Source: an uncultured Clostridia bacterium (GTDB lineage Bacteria > Bacillota > Clostridia > UMGS1883). Taken from it: a stretch of 64,000 nt of DNA. The notes beneath the pieces were generated by a model. It had not been told where the DNA came from. It did not search any database and worked only from the letters and a program-made list of their open reading frames with translations. The stretch spans positions 17,806 to 81,805 of the forward strand of contig CANPZO010000008.1 in the NCBI GenBank assembly GCA_947589005.1. Direction: 5' to 3'. The position numbers and the translations under genes were made by a program. Positions 8,979-18,182 of the stretch are shown piece after piece (within the stretch, counting starts at the first letter, position 1; each line of letters begins with the position of its first letter).

Positions 8979-9524
8979 ATGGGCTCGTTTTGGGGACATT
9001 TGACCACCATAACCCGGCACAAGCTGCTGGTAATGAAATACTGCTTTAAGCTGGGGCTCTACCGTCAGGGCCTTATGCACGACCTGTCAAAGTATTCGCC
9101 CACGGAGTTTTGGATGGGCGTAAAATACTATCAGGGCACCCAAAGTCCCAACAACGCCGAGCGGCGGGACAGGGGCTACAGCTCCGCATGGCTCCACCAC
9201 AAAGGCCGCAACAAGCACCACATCGAGTATTGGACCGATTACGGCCTCGGTCCGGAAAAACAGGTGGTGCCGGTGGAGATGCCGCCGGTCTACGTGGCGG
9301 AAATGCTCTGCGACCGCATCGCCGCCAGCCGTATATACAAAAAGGACGAATATACCGACGCCTCGCCGTATGAGTACTATACCCGCTCCAAGGAGCGGGG
9401 CATCATTCACCCCAACACACACCGGCTGCTGACCGAGCTGCTGACCATGCTTAAGGACGAGGGCGAGGACGCCACCTTTGAATATGTGAGAAAAAATCTG
9501 CTCAAAAAGAGTGGGAGGAAGTAA
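8979..9524 (+). CDS. DUF5662 family protein
   Basis: A 181-residue soluble protein with no signal peptide. It matches the DUF5662 family pattern: an early MHDLSKYSPTEF segment, then a His-rich stretch HHKGRNKHHIEYW at about residues 72-84. The spaced His and Asp residues recall HD-type metal-binding helical proteins, but no enzymatic activity is established. It starts 10 nt after the preceding gene with the ribosome site GTAGGAG, and ends 2 nt before the M13 peptidase gene, so it sits inside a plus-strand transcription unit. Confidence 0.75.
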   Translation: MGSFWGHLTTITRHKLLVMKYCFKLGLYRQGLMHDLSKYSPTEFWMGVKYYQGTQSPNNAERRDRGYSSAWLHHKGRNKHHIEYWTDYGLGPEKQVVPVEMPPVYVAEMLCDRIAASRIYKKDEYTDASPYEYYTRSKERGIIHPNTHRLLTELLTMLKDEGEDATFEYVRKNLLKKSGRK

Positions 9525-9526
9525 AG

Positions 9527-11935
9527 ATGAAAAACTTCAGGAAATTTCTGAGCCTTCTGCTGGCGGCGGCCATGGTGCTGGCCGCGCTGCCGGCCATGGC
9601 CGAGGACGGCGTTACCCGGGCCTTTGCCATCCACAGCTTTGTGGAAGTGTTGGGGAAGGAAAACTTTGCCGTTCGGCAGGGCGACATTTCCGGCTTTTCC
9701 GACGCCGCCGAGGTGCCCGAGGAATACCGTGAGGATATGGAGATAGCCGTGGCCAACGGCATTATTCTCGGCTCCGGCGGCAAGCTACTGCCCAATCAGG
9801 AGCTTAGCCGCCTCGAGGCAATGATAATTTTGGGCCGGTTCCTTGACGGGCCGGAGGAGGTGCGTCCCGGCATCGAGTTCACGGACGTGCCCGACTGGGC
9901 CGAGGAGGATATCGACCGGCTTTACCGGGCCGGCATAGTCAACGGCTACGGCGGGGGAAGGCTGGGCTCGGACGACCCGGTCAGCCGCGAGCAGCTCGCC
10001 CTCCTGACCGGCAGGGTGAGGGCGGCCTATCCTTGGACGGCCGACCTTAAGGACGACTATTACTCCTCGGTGAACGGTGAATTTCTCAAGTCCAACAGCG
10101 TGAACGACCGCCACCCCGAGAATTCCTATTCCTCGCGGCTCAGAGGGAGCATATCCGCTTACCTCGTAAAGCGCAGCGACGAGCTGCTGGCGCGGCTGAA
10201 CGGCGGCGAAAAGCTTAATCAGGCCGAGGAGCTGGCCGCCCAGATTTACGGGCTGGCTTTGGACGGCCCCGAAGATGAAAGGCTGACGGAGCCCGTGGAC
10301 AAATACCTGGCGCTGATAGACGGCTGTGAGGACGCTACGGATTTCGGGCGGGTCAACGGCATCGTGCTGAGGGACCTTTCCACGCCCATAATGTTTGAAG
10401 CGGTTCTTCCCTGCCGTGTGTCGGCCGACGGTTACCTTGAGGCCGTGGACGGGGTGTATCTCGAGTATGTCGATACCGGCGTGGACAAGACCTATTGGCA
10501 GGACGACCCCGAGGGGGTGCGCGATGCCTATGAGACCTACGCCGCCAAAATTTTTGACCTTGCGGGGATAGAGGTCTCCGCCGCCGCCGTGTCCGCCGCC
10601 GCCGACTTCCAGCGCGACGTGGCCTTGGCGGGACTTAGCGCGTCGGAGTATTATTCCATGAAGGAACCCGAGTGGCAGTACGTTTTCGATTGGGAAGAGC
10701 TTGGCGGAATGTATGCCGGCAAGTGGAAAAATCCCCTGCCCTATATATTCTTTTCGCTGGACCCCAAGGAGATGACCGGCCTCGACGCATATGTCGTCCC
10801 CGACCGGGGCGAAACGGACAAGGCCGTGGAGCTGATGAACACCGTTGATGCCGAGACCGTCAGGACGGTTTGCAAGCTCAACCTCATCAGCCGGCTGTCC
10901 GACTTCCTGCCGCCCGAGTTCAGAGACGCCGAAAGCGAGTTCACAATGGCGGCCATGGGCGTCGGCAGCCAGTCATCGTTGAAGGCCCACGCCGCCGGTC
11001 TCGCGTCCACGATGTTCCCCGCGGCCTATGAGGAGGATTTTGTCGGGACTTTGGACTACGACAAAAAGTTTTTACAGGATATGACCGATGATATAGTGAA
11101 TGTTTTTGAGCAAAAGTTCGCCTCGAGCGGGCGCATTTCTCCCGAAACCGCCGAGCGCGCCCGGGCCAAGCTGGATAGAGTGGAAAAGGCCGTCTGTGAC
11201 TACGACAGGGCCGATAGCGTCTCTTACAGGGTGACATTTGACACCGAAAAGTCCTTTTTCGCCAACGGCGTGGAGTCCCTTGAGTCTGTCGGCGGCGACT
11301 ATTTCTCCGTGGTGGTGCTGGTGGACGACACATTCCCCAGCTATACGGTCAACGCCTCTTACGGCACTTATGCCAACAGGATAGACATCTACGGCGGCAT
11401 ACTCGGCGCCCCGTATTATGACCCCTCGGCGTCGTATGAGGAAAACCTCGGCTCCATCGGCTTTGTGATAGCCCACGAGCTCTCCCACGCCTTTGACGGC
11501 AACGGTAGCCTGTATAACGAAAACGGCGACCTTGAGCCCTGGTGGGAGGAGGACGACTACGAGAGGTATGACGAGTTTGTGGATAAGCTCGGCGCCTATT
11601 ACGGCGGTTACGCCAACGCCTTCGGCGAGAAGGTGGACAGCGGGCTTACCAGCAACGAAAATATAGCCGACATCCTTGCCATGGAGTGCGTCATCGCTCT
11701 GGCGAAGGAAAAAGGGCTTGATTTGGATAAGGTGTTCCGCTCCTTCGCGAAAAGCTGGGCCGCGATATATACGCCGAAGTACGCCCGCTATCTGTCCCGT
11801 GTGGACAACCACTCTCCGAACAACGCCCGCGTCAACGCCGTCCTGAGCAACTTTGACGAGTTTTATGAGACCTACGGCATAACCGAGGGCGACGGTATGT
11901 ACGTGCCGCCCGAGGAAAGGGTCAGATTTTTCTGA
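9527..11935 (+). CDS. S-layer-homology-anchored M13 (neprilysin-type) metallopeptidase
   Basis: An 802-residue exported peptidase. Residues 1-25 form a signal peptide ending in PAMA. Two SLH domains follow (about 30-90 and 95-155; FTDVPDWAEEDIDRLYRAGIVNGYGGG is characteristic in pattern), which attach proteins to secondary cell-wall polymers. The M13 catalytic part starts near residue 180 (DDYYSSVNGEFL). The zinc site is HELSH at 650-654, with E711-N-I-A-D715 giving the third ligand and structural Asp, and the C-terminal N-x-P-like region before the end. It should cut peptides at the cell surface. The GGGAGGAAGTAAAG ribosome site supports the ATG. SLH domains at the N-terminus of an M13 enzyme are a less common arrangement. 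Confidence 0.92.
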   Translation: MKNFRKFLSLLLAAAMVLAALPAMAEDGVTRAFAIHSFVEVLGKENFAVRQGDISGFSDAAEVPEEYREDMEIAVANGIILGSGGKLLPNQELSRLEAMIILGRFLDGPEEVRPGIEFTDVPDWAEEDIDRLYRAGIVNGYGGGRLGSDDPVSREQLALLTGRVRAAYPWTADLKDDYYSSVNGEFLKSNSVNDRHPENSYSSRLRGSISAYLVKRSDELLARLNGGEKLNQAEELAAQIYGLALDGPEDERLTEPVDKYLALIDGCEDATDFGRVNGIVLRDLSTPIMFEAVLPCRVSADGYLEAVDGVYLEYVDTGVDKTYWQDDPEGVRDAYETYAAKIFDLAGIEVSAAAVSAAADFQRDVALAGLSASEYYSMKEPEWQYVFDWEELGGMYAGKWKNPLPYIFFSLDPKEMTGLDAYVVPDRGETDKAVELMNTVDAETVRTVCKLNLISRLSDFLPPEFRDAESEFTMAAMGVGSQSSLKAHAAGLASTMFPAAYEEDFVGTLDYDKKFLQDMTDDIVNVFEQKFASSGRISPETAERARAKLDRVEKAVCDYDRADSVSYRVTFDTEKSFFANGVESLESVGGDYFSVVVLVDDTFPSYTVNASYGTYANRIDIYGGILGAPYYDPSASYEENLGSIGFVIAHELSHAFDGNGSLYNENGDLEPWWEEDDYERYDEFVDKLGAYYGGYANAFGEKVDSGLTSNENIADILAMECVIALAKEKGLDLDKVFRSFAKSWAAIYTPKYARYLSRVDNHSPNNARVNAVLSNFDEFYETYGITEGDGMYVPPEERVRFF

Positions 11936-11962
11936 TATAAAAAAATGGCGCAGATTAAAACC

Positions 11963-11996
11963 GGAACAGGCGTAGCAACGCTTGTTCCGATTTCTT
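11963..11996 (+). terminator. Rho-independent terminator after the M13 peptidase gene
   Basis: GGAACAGGCG (11963-11972) pairs with CGCTTGTTCC (11979-11988, one G-T wobble) and is followed by GATTTCTTT. Confidence 0.75.
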
Positions 11997-12029
11997 TAAA
12001 ATTTTTTCGGCGGCCCCGGGCAAGCCGCC

Positions 12030-12801
12030 CTACATGACGAGGTCGGTAAAAGGCTCTATGTCAAGAATAGTGGTGTAAAATCCTGCAAAGAATTTACGAA
12101 AGTGATATTTGTCCACGATCTGTACGGCGTTCTTGAAATAAATACCGGCCATATCGGCATAAGGCCTCCACATATCCGGCACAAAGAATTTAACCTTATC
12201 TCGTTTTTCCTTGCCATAATCTCTCAAATATTCGATTAGATGGCTGTTTCTTATGTCCGGCAAAATGTCCAATACCCGCCCGTTCGCCGGATCGGTAAGT
12301 ATGCACTGGTACTTTTGAGCGCCGGTACTGCCTTTAAATTCGTCTATGGCGAAAATCTCCGGAAGCCCGGTAGGATGGGACATTTCCACCGCGTCGAATA
12401 TCCTGACAACAGACGAAACCGCCCCCTTATCCCTTGCAACGAAGGAGAAGGAACGTTCATTGCTCAAAGCCTCAATAATCTTAGAGGTAAAACGCGGCAT
12501 CATTTTCCGGCGTCGGGCGACGAAAGTGTTTTTCTCGGGGAAGCACTTGCCACGGCCGGTGTAGCGGTATCTGCGGCGGCGATATGCCAGAGTGAGGCTG
12601 CGTCCAGCCACTGATAGACCATTATGTGACGGAAGCGGTAGTCGTGGACGCGGGAAGTCTTGCAGCCGCAGGCCGGGCAGATGTGCTCTGTTACGGGCAG
12701 TTCCGCATGAACCGTCAGCTTGTTTGCGGCGGTTTCCACTTTTTTACTATTGCCCCTTGCAAATCGAGAATTTCTGTAGTATAATTGTTGTTAGAGAGCA
12801 T
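12030..12801 (-). pseudogene. ISL3 family transposase, frameshifted and truncated
   Basis: Remnant of an ISL3-type transposase. The original start is probably the ATG at 12801, with a perfect AGGAGG ribosome site and the frame MLSNNNYTTEILDLQG. A one-base loss in an A-run near 12741-12746 shifts into the frame carrying the zinc-ribbon CPACGCKTSRVHDYR. A second shift near 12590-12610 moves into the frame with YRRRRYRYTGRGKCFPEKNTF and the catalytic-domain start (IFAIDEFKGSTGAQKY, then VPDMWRPYADMAGIYF). The protein then ends abnormally after DKYHF, so roughly the C-terminal half is missing. No intact terminal inverted repeats were identified, so the element is dead and old. Confidence 0.85.
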
Positions 12802-12953
12802 ATTTGTTTCCTCCTGTCTGAGTTTAGGGGTAAATTCATTATACAGGATTTTTTTCAAATATGCTCTCTCTTTTTTTGATAGACGGTTTTGGTGCCACTA
12901 TTTATGGTGTAGAATATAGTATAGAACCCTATATTTTCCCCGCCGCGGTGCGC

Positions 12954-14183
12954 TCACTCCGCAAACGCATACCGTCCCATGAACAGTATCTCGCCGCTGG
13001 TGTTGTCCTTTATTACGTAGGTGAAGGGGTGGTCAAGTTTCATCTCCACAGGCTCGGGATACTCGCGCAAGCCGGTGCCCACCATCATTATCGCGGTTAC
13101 GGCGGCGGCCTCGGTGCCCTCCTCGTCCACATTTATATAGGTCTTGTGCAGCACCTCGTCGATTTTAAAATCTCCGCCGTCAAACATGGAGCCAAACTGG
13201 GCGTCGTTGTCAAAGGCCCGGTTTATGCCAAGGGCCTTAAGCGCGTCGTTCAAATTCAGGTCAAACTCCGTCTTAAATTTCGGCATGGAAAGCTTCACAT
13301 ACGCGCTGCTCAGCTCCGCATTGTTCAAAAGCTCCTCGGGATTTTCATCATTGCCAAGTATAACGTACATACTCACGTCGATGTCGTTATACCTGGTTCG
13401 GCCCTCTAAAAAGCCGTTTTCGTCCACACGGTTCTCGTAATTCCGGTAGGGAAGCTCGGCTATCTGTGTCTCGCCGTCGGAATAATAGTTCATGTAGTCG
13501 GTCCTGCGCATCATGTCCACCTGGCCGACCTTCCCCGCGGCGTCGGTAAAGTTTTCCCTTTCGGTCGCTCCCTTCGCGAACTCGTTCTGCCAGTGGGCCT
13601 TAAAGTATACGGCGTTGACCAGCGCGGCGGCAAATCCGCTGTCGCTGATTATTCCGGGTATCTTTTCCCTTGTTTTGTCGCTGACCCAGCCATTTATTGT
13701 GGAAACGGCGTTATTGTCGTTCACCTCGTCGGCCTCGGCGTCGTAATAAGTCTCAAGAGTGTTTTTGTAGTCCCGGGCGAACCTGCTGCCCGTGCGGTCA
13801 GTGTTCAGCCATATCGAGTTGGCAATGTCAAGGCTGAGTATGTCCGCCTGACTGTAGCGGTCTATCATCTGCCGCGAATATAGGTTGAACTCGTCCAGCT
13901 CCGCAATATCGCAGGCGGCCAGAATTTCGCTCCGCGTCTCCCCCTCCGCGCCGTTGGCGGCCAGCGCGAGGGCCATTTTCACCGAAAGCGGCGAAAACAT
14001 ATAGTTTTCGTCCCGGGGCATTTGAGCGTTTAACCTGTCGGCAAAGGTGGCGCCGTCGTCCACGCAAACCACTTCCTTTTCCGTTTCTCCGTTCACATTC
14101 GGCCCCTGTGCGGGAGCGCCCGACAGAGCCGCAAGCATCGACGCAAGTATCGACGCGAGTATTGAAGCTAATGTACTTTTCAT
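12954..14183 (-). CDS. Secreted serpin (serine protease inhibitor family)
   Basis: A 409-residue serpin. Residues 1 to about 28 form a signal peptide (MKSTLASILAS...). The serpin core shows the usual landmarks: FSPLSVKMALALAANGAEGET, IANSIWLN, LVNAVYFKAHWQNEF, and the C-terminal HPFTYVIKDNTSGEILFMGR. The reactive-centre hinge EEGTEAAAVTA fits the inhibitory consensus (small residues at P12-P9), followed by an IMMVGTG loop, so it should trap serine or cysteine proteases outside the cell. The P1 residue is only a guess (Thr or a neighbour). I chose the ATG at 14183 because AGGAAAGGA lies 8 nt upstream. Bacterial serpins of gut species are thought to act on host or rival proteases. It stands alone beside the IS remnant. 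Confidence 0.93.
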   Translation of the reverse strand: MKSTLASILASILASMLAALSGAPAQGPNVNGETEKEVVCVDDGATFADRLNAQMPRDENYMFSPLSVKMALALAANGAEGETRSEILAACDIAELDEFNLYSRQMIDRYSQADILSLDIANSIWLNTDRTGSRFARDYKNTLETYYDAEADEVNDNNAVSTINGWVSDKTREKIPGIISDSGFAAALVNAVYFKAHWQNEFAKGATERENFTDAAGKVGQVDMMRRTDYMNYYSDGETQIAELPYRNYENRVDENGFLEGRTRYNDIDVSMYVILGNDENPEELLNNAELSSAYVKLSMPKFKTEFDLNLNDALKALGINRAFDNDAQFGSMFDGGDFKIDEVLHKTYINVDEEGTEAAAVTAIMMVGTGLREYPEPVEMKLDHPFTYVIKDNTSGEILFMGRYAFAE

Positions 14184-14308
14184 TTTTACCATCCTTTCCT
14201 GCATACATAGATTAGACGCAGATAAATCCAAAAAAGTTCCGGATAGAATGTAAAAATTTTGTACAAACCGTCAAGCCTCAATCACAGGGGTGTCGAAAGA
14301 CCCCGGCG

Positions 14309-15199
14309 CTATTCCTCCTCGTAATCACTGATATCAAACTCGCCGGAGGTGGAGTAGGCGAAGCCGTACAGGGTGGGGCCGCCATGGGTGCCGATTATGG
14401 GCCCGAGGCGGCAGTCGAGTATGTTGACATCCGGGAACCGGGCCTTAAGCTCTTTTTTAAGCTCCGCAATCTTGTCGTCCACATCGGCGCAAACGGTGAT
14501 AACGGTCTTGCCGTTGAGGTCGCCGGCACGGTTCGCGGCCATTTCGACTATCTTTTTGTTGACCCGTTTTTCGCCCCTGACCTTGTCGGACTGCACCACA
14601 AGTCCCCCGTCGATAGTGAGGATGGGCTTGATGTCCAGCATATTGGCAAAAAGAAGGGTGGCGGCGTTGATGCGGCCGCCCTTTTTAAGGTGGGTAAGCT
14701 CATCTACCACAAAGGCGGCGTTAAAGTCGGCGGTGGCCCGCTTGAGGTAGTCCTCCACCTCGTCAACCCCCGCTCCGGCGGCAACCATTTTTGCGGCGTG
14801 GATAACGGGCTGCGCGTAAAGGCAGGTATAAGTCTGCGAGTCCACCACCCGAATGTCACAGCCGGTCTCCTCCATCACCTCGGCGGCGGCGAGGTGGGCG
14901 TTCTGACAGGTGCCGCTGGCGCTGCCGCTGAGGGTGGTGACGATAATGGCGTCGCAGCCGCCGGCTATCTCCTCGCGGTAAATGTCGGCGAACTGGGAGG
15001 GGGTTATCTGAGCGGTCTTGGGCGGCGTATCGGCCTCCCGCAGGTGCTTATAAAACTCCCCTATGGTCTCGTCCACCATGCTGCGCAGATAGTTTTCCCC
15101 GTCATAGGTATAGGTGAAGGGTATGAGGCGTATGCCGTAGCGTTCAGCCACGGACGGCTTAAGGTCGCTGCCGGTATCGGTTATGAGTTTGATTTTCAC
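14309..15199 (-). CDS. DegV family fatty-acid-binding protein
   Basis: A 296-residue DegV protein. It begins KIKLITDTGSDL, the standard DegV start, and contains LSGSASGTCQNA and LKKGGRINAA, which line the fatty-acid pocket of the family. DegV/FakB proteins bind fatty acids and can present them to the kinase FakA; no fakA is in the window. The GTG at 15199 is preferred because AAGGAAGGA sits just upstream and the family N-terminus begins there; an upstream ATG in frame would add 27 unrelated residues. It follows the ABC gene by 78 nt on the same strand. Confidence 0.92.
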   Translation of the reverse strand: MKIKLITDTGSDLKPSVAERYGIRLIPFTYTYDGENYLRSMVDETIGEFYKHLREADTPPKTAQITPSQFADIYREEIAGGCDAIIVTTLSGSASGTCQNAHLAAAEVMEETGCDIRVVDSQTYTCLYAQPVIHAAKMVAAGAGVDEVEDYLKRATADFNAAFVVDELTHLKKGGRINAATLLFANMLDIKPILTIDGGLVVQSDKVRGEKRVNKKIVEMAANRAGDLNGKTVITVCADVDDKIAELKKELKARFPDVNILDCRLGPIIGTHGGPTLYGFAYSTSGEFDISDYEEE

Positions 15200-15276
15200 T
15201 GTAATCCTTCCTTCTCGTTTATATTTTAAAAAATGTTTGTTATTTAGTGTATGCCGACTTGCCGCGGTTTGTTCGC

Positions 15277-17574
15277 TCACCTCGGCGGTGGCCCGCCGGG
15301 GCCCCGTCCGCCTCCACCGGGACCGCGCCCGCCGCGTCCGGGGCCGCCGCCCTCGGCGTCGATGGCCACGGACATGGCCGTCATTGTGCGCTGGGCCCTC
15401 ACAAGAGAGGCGTAGATGCCGTCCTTTTCCATGAGCTCGTTGTGACTGCCTATCTCGGCGACGCGGCCCTCCTCAAGCACCACAAGGCGGTTGGCGTTTT
15501 TGAGCGTGGACAGCCGGTGAGCGATGGCGAAGGTGGTGCGGCCCTTGATTATTCGGGCCAGAGCCTCCTGTATCTGCTGTTCGGTCTCGGTGTCCACCGA
15601 GGCCGTCGCCTCGTCAAGTATCATTATCTTGGGGTCGCTGAGCACGGCCCGGGCGATTGAAATGCGCTGCCGCTCGCCGCCGCTCAGCCGCTGGCCCTTT
15701 TCGCCGACATAGGTGTCGTAGCCGTCGGGCAAGTCCAGAATGAACTCGTGGGCGTTGGCTATCTTGGCCGCCCGTATGCACTCGTCGTCGGAGGCGTCGG
15801 GCCGGGCGTAACGGATATTGTTGATTATGCTGCCGCTGAAAAGATAGCTCTCCTGAAGCACCACTCCCAGGCGGTTTTTGTAGTCCGCGAGGCCGTAGTC
15901 CTCGATGCTGCCGCCGTCTATCTTTATATCGCCCTCGTCGGCCTTATACAGCCGCATAAGGAGGTTTATCATGGTGGACTTGCCGGCGCCGCTGTGACCC
16001 ACAAGGCCGATCATTTCGCCCTGCTTCACGTCAAGGTCGATGTTTTTAAGCACGCTCTTGTAAGACTTGTAGCCGAAGGTCACGTCCTCGAAGCTGACGT
16101 CCCCACGAATATTCTCCGCGTCGGCCTTGGCTTCCGGCTCGGGCAAAGGCTCCTCGTCCATCACCTCAAACACGCGCTGGGCGCTGGTGACGGCCTCGCT
16201 CACGCGGCGGGGCAGCATACTGAACCAGTCCAGCCGGCTGTAAAGATAACCCGCGTAAGTGGAGAACTGCATCAGCTCACCGAGGGTCATGGGCGTCCCG
16301 CCCAAAAGCCCCAGCACCTTCATGCCGCCGTAAAGGGTGACAAAATAGCTGCCGAAGCCTATCAAAAATCTGGCTATGGGGAACACGGTGTACACGTACT
16401 TTTCCACCCGGCAGGTGGTGTCACGGACGGATGAGGCGACGCTGTCGAAATGCTCTATCTCCCGCTCCTCCTGGCCAAAGACCTTGACAACCTTTATGCC
16501 GTTAAGCACGTTGTTCAGCGCGTCGGTGAGCTTATCCATCCACCGCCACTGACGGTGGTAGCGTTGACGCACGGTATTTCGAATATATCCGGTAAAAAGC
16601 AGAGCGAAGGGTATGGGTATCATTATCAGCATGGCCATAAAGGGATTGTAGCTTACCACCACAATACCGACGCCGATAAACAGGCAGACCTCGTTTATGG
16701 CCTGGACCGCCACGTTTTGGATAAAGCTCTGGATGCGGCCCGTGTCGCCGTTGATGCGGTGCATAAGGTCGCCGGCCTTTTTTTCCTCTATATAACCCAA
16801 GGACATGGACTGAACCTTGCTGTAAATGTCGTTGCGCAGGTCGCGGACCATAAGGTTGCTGGCCTTGGCGGAAACCACCTCCCGTCCCGCCCCGATAAGG
16901 GTGGTCGCCAGAGAGCACAGTCCGGTAAGGAGCACCAGCCACAGCAGATTGGGCAGCAAAGCGGCGCCGGCTCCCTTGTGGACAAGGACGTCGTTTATAA
17001 GATGCTTGCTGACAACCGGCGACAAAAGCATGACCGCGCTGTTGAGCCAGAAAAGCACCAGCAAAATCCCGTACATACCCCAGCAGGGGCGGCTTATCCT
17101 CCAAATGCGCTTGAACACGCCCATGCGGTCGCTGCAATTGCGGCAGATGCGGGTATTGCGGATATAAGGCCGCCCGCAGATGGGGCATTTTTTCTCGTCG
17201 TCAACGCTGACGGCCTTGGGCCTGCGGCCCTCGATAAGGTCGGTGACTATCCTCTCGGCCATGGCGTAGCGGGCCATGTGCTCCATGGTGAAGAACACGA
17301 TGGGCCGCGGGTCGCCGTCAATGTCGGCCTCCAGCATACCGGAGGAATTCAACTCGCCGCAGCAGCAGCCCGTCAGCTCGCTCACCGGAATAATCCTGTC
17401 CACCTCTCCCGATCGCAGAGCAATGAGCCTTGCGGCGGTTATCACAAGGTAGCCATCGGTAAATTTCCCGTCCGCCGTCAGGTCGTATGGCAGACAGTAG
17501 AGTATTTCCTCGCCCTTAAGCACCTTTTCGGCGGCGGCCGCCTCGGCGTCGGGGAGGGTATAATTAAGCAGCAT
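15277..17574 (-). CDS. ABC exporter half-transporter with N-terminal zinc ribbon and Gly/Pro/Arg tail (DUF1854-associated)
   Basis: A 765-residue type IV-fold ABC protein. Residues 1-125 form a soluble beta-rich domain, followed by a zinc ribbon with cysteines at 130, 133, 144 and 147. The membrane domain covers about 165-440 (six spans). The ATPase domain has Walker A GHSGAGKST (526-534), signature LSGGE (630-634), Walker B ILDEA (652-656) and His686. After the ATPase domain an unusual 25-residue Gly/Pro/Arg-rich tail (741-765) has no place in the ABC fold. Upstream on the same strand lie DUF1854 and a second half-transporter of the same layout; the two probably form a heterodimer. Both ATPase sites look catalytic. 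The cargo is unknown. The ribosome site is GAGGTGATACA. Confidence 0.9.
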   Translation of the reverse strand: MLLNYTLPDAEAAAAEKVLKGEEILYCLPYDLTADGKFTDGYLVITAARLIALRSGEVDRIIPVSELTGCCCGELNSSGMLEADIDGDPRPIVFFTMEHMARYAMAERIVTDLIEGRRPKAVSVDDEKKCPICGRPYIRNTRICRNCSDRMGVFKRIWRISRPCWGMYGILLVLFWLNSAVMLLSPVVSKHLINDVLVHKGAGAALLPNLLWLVLLTGLCSLATTLIGAGREVVSAKASNLMVRDLRNDIYSKVQSMSLGYIEEKKAGDLMHRINGDTGRIQSFIQNVAVQAINEVCLFIGVGIVVVSYNPFMAMLIMIPIPFALLFTGYIRNTVRQRYHRQWRWMDKLTDALNNVLNGIKVVKVFGQEEREIEHFDSVASSVRDTTCRVEKYVYTVFPIARFLIGFGSYFVTLYGGMKVLGLLGGTPMTLGELMQFSTYAGYLYSRLDWFSMLPRRVSEAVTSAQRVFEVMDEEPLPEPEAKADAENIRGDVSFEDVTFGYKSYKSVLKNIDLDVKQGEMIGLVGHSGAGKSTMINLLMRLYKADEGDIKIDGGSIEDYGLADYKNRLGVVLQESYLFSGSIINNIRYARPDASDDECIRAAKIANAHEFILDLPDGYDTYVGEKGQRLSGGERQRISIARAVLSDPKIMILDEATASVDTETEQQIQEALARIIKGRTTFAIAHRLSTLKNANRLVVLEEGRVAEIGSHNELMEKDGIYASLVRAQRTMTAMSVAIDAEGGGPGRGGRGPGGGGRGPGGPPPR

Positions 17575-17607
17575 TGTATCACCTCAAAACAGGTATGCGA
17601 TTTGTTA

Positions 17608-18135
17608 TCAAAGCCATATTTCCAGAAGTCTCAGGGCCTTCTCCCCCACCTTGGTGACGTCGGGGAAGATATAGCGGTTGCCGTCCACATCAATGATGAG
17701 GACGCGGTTGTTGCCAAGGTTGAGCAGGTTGCTGTTCAAATCAAAGACCGTGAAATTCCGGCTTCCGGCGGTGGTCTCGGTCTCCCAGTAGGTGTGGCCG
17801 TACTCCTCCTTGACCTTGACGACCTTGGTTATTTCCGGCACAAAGTAGCGGCGCGCCAGCTCCTCGTCGATAATGGCCCGCTGTTCGCCGGAGAAGTCGG
17901 AGAGCTTCTCGATGACGCCGTACTCGACCCGGCTGTCCCGGCGGTCGCGCAGCTCACGGCGCACGGAGATGAAGTTGTCGGTGTTGCGCAGGGGGAACAT
18001 CCTCACCAGCGCGACTCGGCCCAGGTCCTCGCCCCGCATCTTAAGGCCCAGCAGCCCGCCCTCCGTCCGGTAAAACTCGCAGTCCTCCGGAGCGAGGTAG
18101 TTTATGTCGGCGTAGTTTTTCATTTTATTTTCCAT
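17608..18135 (-). CDS. DUF1854 domain protein between two ABC half-transporters
   Basis: A 175-residue soluble protein with no signal peptide or membrane segment. It matches DUF1854 by its order of motifs: an early GGLLGLKMRGEDLGRVALVRMFPL strand pattern, a central IIDEELARRYFVPEI stretch, and a C-terminal DVDGNRYIFPDV. My recollection is that DUF1854 proteins occur next to ABC exporters and have been labelled cyanophycin metabolism-associated; no cyanophycin synthetase or cyanophycinase is in this window, so that link is untested here. It lies 33 nt before one ABC gene and 47 nt after the other, all in one direction. The AAGAAGG ribosome site supports the ATG at 18135. A cytoplasmic accessory or regulatory subunit is the likely role. 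Confidence 0.8.
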   Translation of the reverse strand: MENKMKNYADINYLAPEDCEFYRTEGGLLGLKMRGEDLGRVALVRMFPLRNTDNFISVRRELRDRRDSRVEYGVIEKLSDFSGEQRAIIDEELARRYFVPEITKVVKVKEEYGHTYWETETTAGSRNFTVFDLNSNLLNLGNNRVLIIDVDGNRYIFPDVTKVGEKALRLLEIWL

Positions 18136-18182
18136 GACATTACCTTCTTTATTACTTTTTTGCGGCTCTGTTTTCGGAGAGT

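Noticed and set aside
12500..12739. Independent 79-residue zinc-finger gene
   Set aside because: Its CPACGCKTSRVHDYR motif is the N-terminal ribbon of the ISL3 transposase in a shifted frame, so it is part of the pseudogene.
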